Shown: one piece after another, positions 5,986-8,454 of the stretch
Layout of the letters: each line of letters starts with the position of its first letter
Position numbering within the stretch: position 1 is the first letter of the stretch
Assembly (NCBI GenBank): GCA_001805085.1
Contig: MHEA01000247.1
Span: 10,635 to 19,088 of the forward strand
DNA from: Nitrospirae bacterium GWC2_57_9
Lineage (GTDB): Bacteria > Nitrospirota > UBA9217
Direction of reading: 5' to 3'
Length of the DNA stretch: 8,454 bases
Notes under the pieces: model-generated
What the model saw: the letters and a program-made list of their open reading frames with translations, nothing else
Told to the model about the DNA's origin: nothing
The model's database searches: none
Made by a program: the position numbers and the translations under genes

Positions 5986-6092
5986 TTTTGCCACAGAGGA
6001 CACAGAGTACACAGAGGAAAGCATAAAAAGAATTAGAAGCATTTAATGTAGTTTTATTTCTCTGTGCCCTCTGTGATCTCTGTGGCTAAAAA
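5986..6092. repeat. Large imperfect palindrome of CACAGAG units between nifD and nifK
   Basis: The left arm, 5986-6020, contains three CACAGAG units at exact 9-nt spacing (GCCACAGAG-GA-CACAGAG-TA-CACAGAG). The right arm, 6057-6092, reverse-complements to GCCACAGAG-AT-CACAGAG-GG-CACAGAG. The CACAGAG words are identical in both arms and only the two linker bases differ; both arms are flanked by short A- or T-rich runs. The AT-rich loop is about 36 nt. The element fills most of the 133-nt spacer and ends 8 bases before the nifK ribosome site. Transcribed, it would fold into a strong stem in the polycistronic mRNA. Confidence 0.82.
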
Positions 6093-6115
6093 GGTTTTTT
6101 GGAGGATATGATATC

Positions 6116-7621
6116 ATGAAAATCAGAGACCATAGCGATCTGTTCAAGCAGCAGGACTACCAGGAGCAGTTCGAGCGCAAGAAGGAATTCGAGAACTGCT
6201 GGCCGGCGGAAAAAGTGAAAGAGGTGTCCGACTGGACCAAAACCGAGGCGTACAAGGAGCTCAATTTCAAGCGGGAGAACGTCAAGATCAACCCGGCCAA
6301 GGCCTGCCAGCCGCTGGGCGCGGTCTTCTGCGCTTCCGGATTCGCGGGTTCCATGCCCTTTGTCCAAGGCGCCCAGGGATGCGTTGCCTACTTCCGGAGC
6401 CACTTGAGCAGGCACTTCAAGGAGCCCTTTGCCGCGATCTCCACTTCCATGACCGAGGACGCGGCCGTGTTCGGCGGGTTGAACAACATGCTGGAAGGCC
6501 TGGAGAACGCCTACACCCTGTACAATCCCAAGATGATCTCGGTCTGCACGACCTGCATGGCAGAGGTGATCGGCGACGACCTGAACGCCTACATCAAGAC
6601 TTCGAAGGAGAAGGGCGTCGTTCCCCAGGACCTGCTCATCCCGTTCGCGAACACACCGAGCTTTGTGGGTTCGCACATCGTGGGCTATGACAACATGATG
6701 AAAGGGATACTGAAGGCGCTCTGGGCGGGCAAGAAAGGCGAAGCGAACGGGAAGATCAACATTATCCCGGGCTTCGATACCTATACCGGGAACTACCATG
6801 AGATCAAACGGCTGATGAGCCTGATGGGCATCGACGCTACAGTGCTTGCCGACGTGAGCGATACTTTTGATTCTCCGAACACGGGCGAGTACAAACTCTA
6901 TCCCGGCGGGACCGCGATTCCCGATGCCATGGACGGGGTGAATGCGCTGGCCACGGTGGCGCTCCAGAAGTATTCGACCGTGAAGACCATGGATTATATC
7001 CAGAAGGAGTGGGGACAGAAGACGCTCACGCTTTCGCCCATCGGCATCAGGAATACGGACAATTTTTTCGAAGAACTGAGCAAGCTTACGAACAAGCCGG
7101 TCCCGGCTGCGATCGAAGCGGAGCGCGGCAGAGTCGTGGACGCGATGGTGGACTCCCATCCCTACGTTCACGGCAAGCGGTTCGCCCTTGTCGGCGACCC
7201 GGACATTCTGCTTGGGATGATGAGCCTTATCATGGAGATGGGCGGCGAGCCGGTGCACGTCGTATGTACCAACGGCGACAAGCATTTCGAGGCAGAGGCG
7301 AAGGAACTGCTCGCCTCCTCCCCCTTCGGCGCTCATGGCACGGTCTACGCGGGCAAGGACATGTGGCATCTTCGCTCGCTGTTGTTCACCGAGCCCGTGG
7401 ACGTTTTGATCGGCAACTCGTATGCAAAGTTCCTGACGCAGGACACGGGTACGCCGCTGGTCCGTATCGGGTTCCCGCTTTTCGACCGGCACCATTTGCA
7501 TCGCCAGCCGATCATCGGATACCAGGGCGCGTTAAACCTCGTGACCATGGTGGTGAACACCGTGCTGGACGAGCTGGATAGAAAGACCGAGGGTTCAGCG
7601 AGTTTTGATGTGATCCGATAA
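6116..7621 (+). CDS. nifK: Nitrogenase molybdenum-iron protein beta chain NifK
   Basis: The 501-residue beta subunit pairs with NifD in the alpha2-beta2 MoFe protein and supplies half of the P-cluster ligands: Cys64 (KACQPLGAV), Cys89 (GAQGCVAYFRS) and Cys147 (TTCMAEVIGDD). The TPSFVGSH segment (180-187) carries the serine that ligates the oxidised P-cluster in Azotobacter. STSMTEDAAVFGG (109-121), the GKRFALVGDPD strand and C-terminal IGFPLFDRHHLHRQPIIGYQG are hallmarks of NifK. The protein is complete; its N-terminus (DLFKQQDYQEQFERKKEFE) matches the extended form of Azotobacter-like proteins. GGAGG at 6101-6105 lies ten bases before the ATG. The first two bases of the ATG end a perfect 10-bp palindrome, ATGATATCAT (6108-6117); an out-of-frame ATG at 6108 is not the start. 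Confidence 0.98.
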   Translation: MKIRDHSDLFKQQDYQEQFERKKEFENCWPAEKVKEVSDWTKTEAYKELNFKRENVKINPAKACQPLGAVFCASGFAGSMPFVQGAQGCVAYFRSHLSRHFKEPFAAISTSMTEDAAVFGGLNNMLEGLENAYTLYNPKMISVCTTCMAEVIGDDLNAYIKTSKEKGVVPQDLLIPFANTPSFVGSHIVGYDNMMKGILKALWAGKKGEANGKINIIPGFDTYTGNYHEIKRLMSLMGIDATVLADVSDTFDSPNTGEYKLYPGGTAIPDAMDGVNALATVALQKYSTVKTMDYIQKEWGQKTLTLSPIGIRNTDNFFEELSKLTNKPVPAAIEAERGRVVDAMVDSHPYVHGKRFALVGDPDILLGMMSLIMEMGGEPVHVVCTNGDKHFEAEAKELLASSPFGAHGTVYAGKDMWHLRSLLFTEPVDVLIGNSYAKFLTQDTGTPLVRIGFPLFDRHHLHRQPIIGYQGALNLVTMVVNTVLDELDRKTEGSASFDVIR

Positions 7622-7626
7622 AACAG

Positions 7627-7654
7627 TTCGGAGATGGTAGTTCGGAGTTCGGAG
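7627..7654 (+). repeat. 7-nt TTCGGAG tandem repeat directly after nifK
   Basis: Four 7-nt units start five bases after the nifK stop: TTCGGAG, ATGGTAG, TTCGGAG, TTCGGAG. The second has diverged but keeps the length. The unit is shared with the array after nifH. The GGAG of the last unit (7651-7654) stands nine bases before the permease ATG at 7664, so the repeat appears to supply its ribosome binding site. Confidence 0.7.
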
Positions 7655-7663
7655 TGGTGATCC

Positions 7664-8407
7664 ATGCCTGACATCGCATTGACCGGGATAGCGTTCTTCT
7701 TCATCGCGCTGTTGTATTCGACCGTGGGGCACGCGGGCGCATCGGGGTATCTTGCGACCATGGCGCTTTTGTCCTTTCCCCCGGCCATGATGAGGCCCGC
7801 TGCCCTGGCCTTGAACATCATCGTTGCGCTGGTCACGAGCATCCGTTTTTACCAGACGGGCCACTTTTCCTGGCGTCTGTTCCGGCCTTTTGCCCTGTCC
7901 TCGGTGCCCATGGCCTATCTGGGCGGAAGCCTGACGGTCCATGCCGCTATCTACAAGGTGCTCGTCGGGATCGCGCTGCTCTTTGCGGCGATCTACCTCC
8001 TGGTCCGGACCAGGGCCACTTCGGATGGAACCGAAGGCGTCAAGCAACCGGGCACGACCGCCTCTCTCGCCACGGGCGCGATCATCGGCTTTCTGTCCGG
8101 CTTGACAGGGGTGGGCGGCGGAATTTTTCTCAGTCCTGTTCTCCTTATCCTGAACTGGGCAGGACTCAGGAAAGCAGCGGCAGTTTCAGCCGCCTTCATT
8201 CTGCTCAATTCCCTGTCCGGCCTGGCAGGATATCTTCATAAGGGCGGGGCCGTGCCCCAGAATCTCGGGCTCTGGTCCGTTGCGGTGATATCGGGAGGGT
8301 TCATAGGCTCTACGCTGGGGGCGACCCGGATAAACAGCCCGGTCCTGCGTGCCCTTGTCGGGGTAATCCTGGTGATTGCCGGGGTAAAATTGGTGATGAT
8401 CCGATAG
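7664..8407 (+). CDS. TauE/SafE-family membrane permease (sulfite/organosulfonate exporter family)
   Basis: The 247-residue integral membrane protein has about eight hydrophobic segments in two similar halves, separated by a polar loop at about residues 113-128 (TRATSDGTEGVKQ). The N-terminal half has STVGHAGASGYLATMALL (19-36); the second half has the glycine-rich motif FLSGLTGVGGGIFLSPVLL (about 141-159). This half-to-half symmetry with a GVGGG motif is typical of TauE/SafE (formerly DUF81) proteins, which move sulfite, sulfoacetate or related small anions. The substrate here cannot be told from sequence. Only 42 nt separate it from nifK on the same strand, so it may be co-transcribed with nitrogenase. 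That would suit a role in sulfur or oxyanion handling for a sulfur-rich enzyme, but chance adjacency is as likely. GGAG at 7651-7654 serves the ATG. Confidence 0.87.
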   Translation: MPDIALTGIAFFFIALLYSTVGHAGASGYLATMALLSFPPAMMRPAALALNIIVALVTSIRFYQTGHFSWRLFRPFALSSVPMAYLGGSLTVHAAIYKVLVGIALLFAAIYLLVRTRATSDGTEGVKQPGTTASLATGAIIGFLSGLTGVGGGIFLSPVLLILNWAGLRKAAAVSAAFILLNSLSGLAGYLHKGGAVPQNLGLWSVAVISGGFIGSTLGATRINSPVLRALVGVILVIAGVKLVMIR

Positions 8408-8427
8408 GAGCAAGCACGAATTGTAAA

Positions 8428-8452
8428 ATCCTAAATCCGAAATAGATCCAAA
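8428..8452 (-). repeat. Inverted copy of the 7-nt repeat at the window edge
   Basis: Twenty bases after the permease stop come ATCCTAA, ATCCGAA, a four-base gap, then ATCCAAA. ATCCGAA is the exact reverse complement of the TTCGGAT unit at 4378-4384, so this is the same repeat family facing the other way. It may continue past the window end. Confidence 0.45.
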
Positions 8453-8454
8453 GC

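Noticed and set aside
4621..6042. A 473-codon minus-strand frame opposite nifD
   Set aside because: nifD is certain on the plus strand. The antisense product is compositionally odd and begins inside the palindromic repeat.
5991..6090. CRISPR array
   Set aside because: The CACAGAG units are 7 nt with 2-nt linkers and face each other in two arms. There are no 25-40 nt repeats or unique spacers.
6086..7501. A 471-codon minus-strand frame opposite nifK
   Set aside because: nifK is certain. The frame stays open only because of codon bias, in the same phase relation as the frame opposite nifD.

Overview
The window is GC-rich bacterial DNA. It holds a complete nifHDK cluster, the structural genes of molybdenum nitrogenase, flanked by genes that are not part of the usual nif set. 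A fused cytochrome b/cytochrome c respiratory subunit, a perfect sigma-54 promoter before nifH, and spacers packed with short-unit palindromic repeats suggest a Gram-negative anaerobe or facultative anaerobe. Nitrospirota or the old Deltaproteobacteria (Desulfobacterota and relatives) are the likeliest sources. This placement is inference; no marker gene here settles it.

Layout from left to right. (1) 1-698, plus strand: the 3' part of a cytochrome b C-terminal domain fused to a monohaem cytochrome c. (2) 699-915: a spacer with an imperfect palindrome made of CGC-AAAG units and a half-element made of CACGGAG units. (3) 916-2298, plus: an FAD-dependent dehydrogenase of the COG2509 type with a ferredoxin-like cysteine cluster. 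(4) 2321-3232, minus, convergent with it: a secreted penicillin-binding D-alanyl-D-alanine carboxypeptidase. (5) 3233-3514: a divergent control region. Toward the carboxypeptidase it has a TATAAT box with a CRP/FNR-type palindrome centred exactly at -41.5. Toward nifH it has a consensus sigma-54 -24/-12 promoter. The same palindrome also fits the NifA enhancer rule TGT-N10-ACA. (6) 3515-7621, plus: nifH, nifD and nifK, each with a good Shine-Dalgarno sequence. Large imperfect palindromes lie in the nifH-nifD and nifD-nifK spacers. (7) 7664-8407, plus: a TauE/SafE-family membrane permease 42 nt after nifK.

How the genes work together. NifH (Fe protein) passes electrons with ATP hydrolysis to the NifD2K2 MoFe protein, which reduces N2. 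All ligands of the Fe-S cluster, P-cluster and FeMo-cofactor that I can place are present, so the enzyme looks functional. Transcription probably starts near 3487 under sigma-54 and NifA and may run through tauE/safE. The cofactor-assembly genes (nifE, nifN, nifB and others) are not in the window.

The most unusual feature is the spacers. Two kinds of short-period repeat alternate with the genes. One is a palindromic family whose arms are three 8-9 nt units of the form C-R-C-N-R-A-G. The other is a 7-nt tandem repeat (TTCGGAG/TGCGGAT-like) directly after the stop codons of nifH and nifK and shortly after tauE/safE. The long open frames antisense to the real genes look like by-products of GC-biased codon use.
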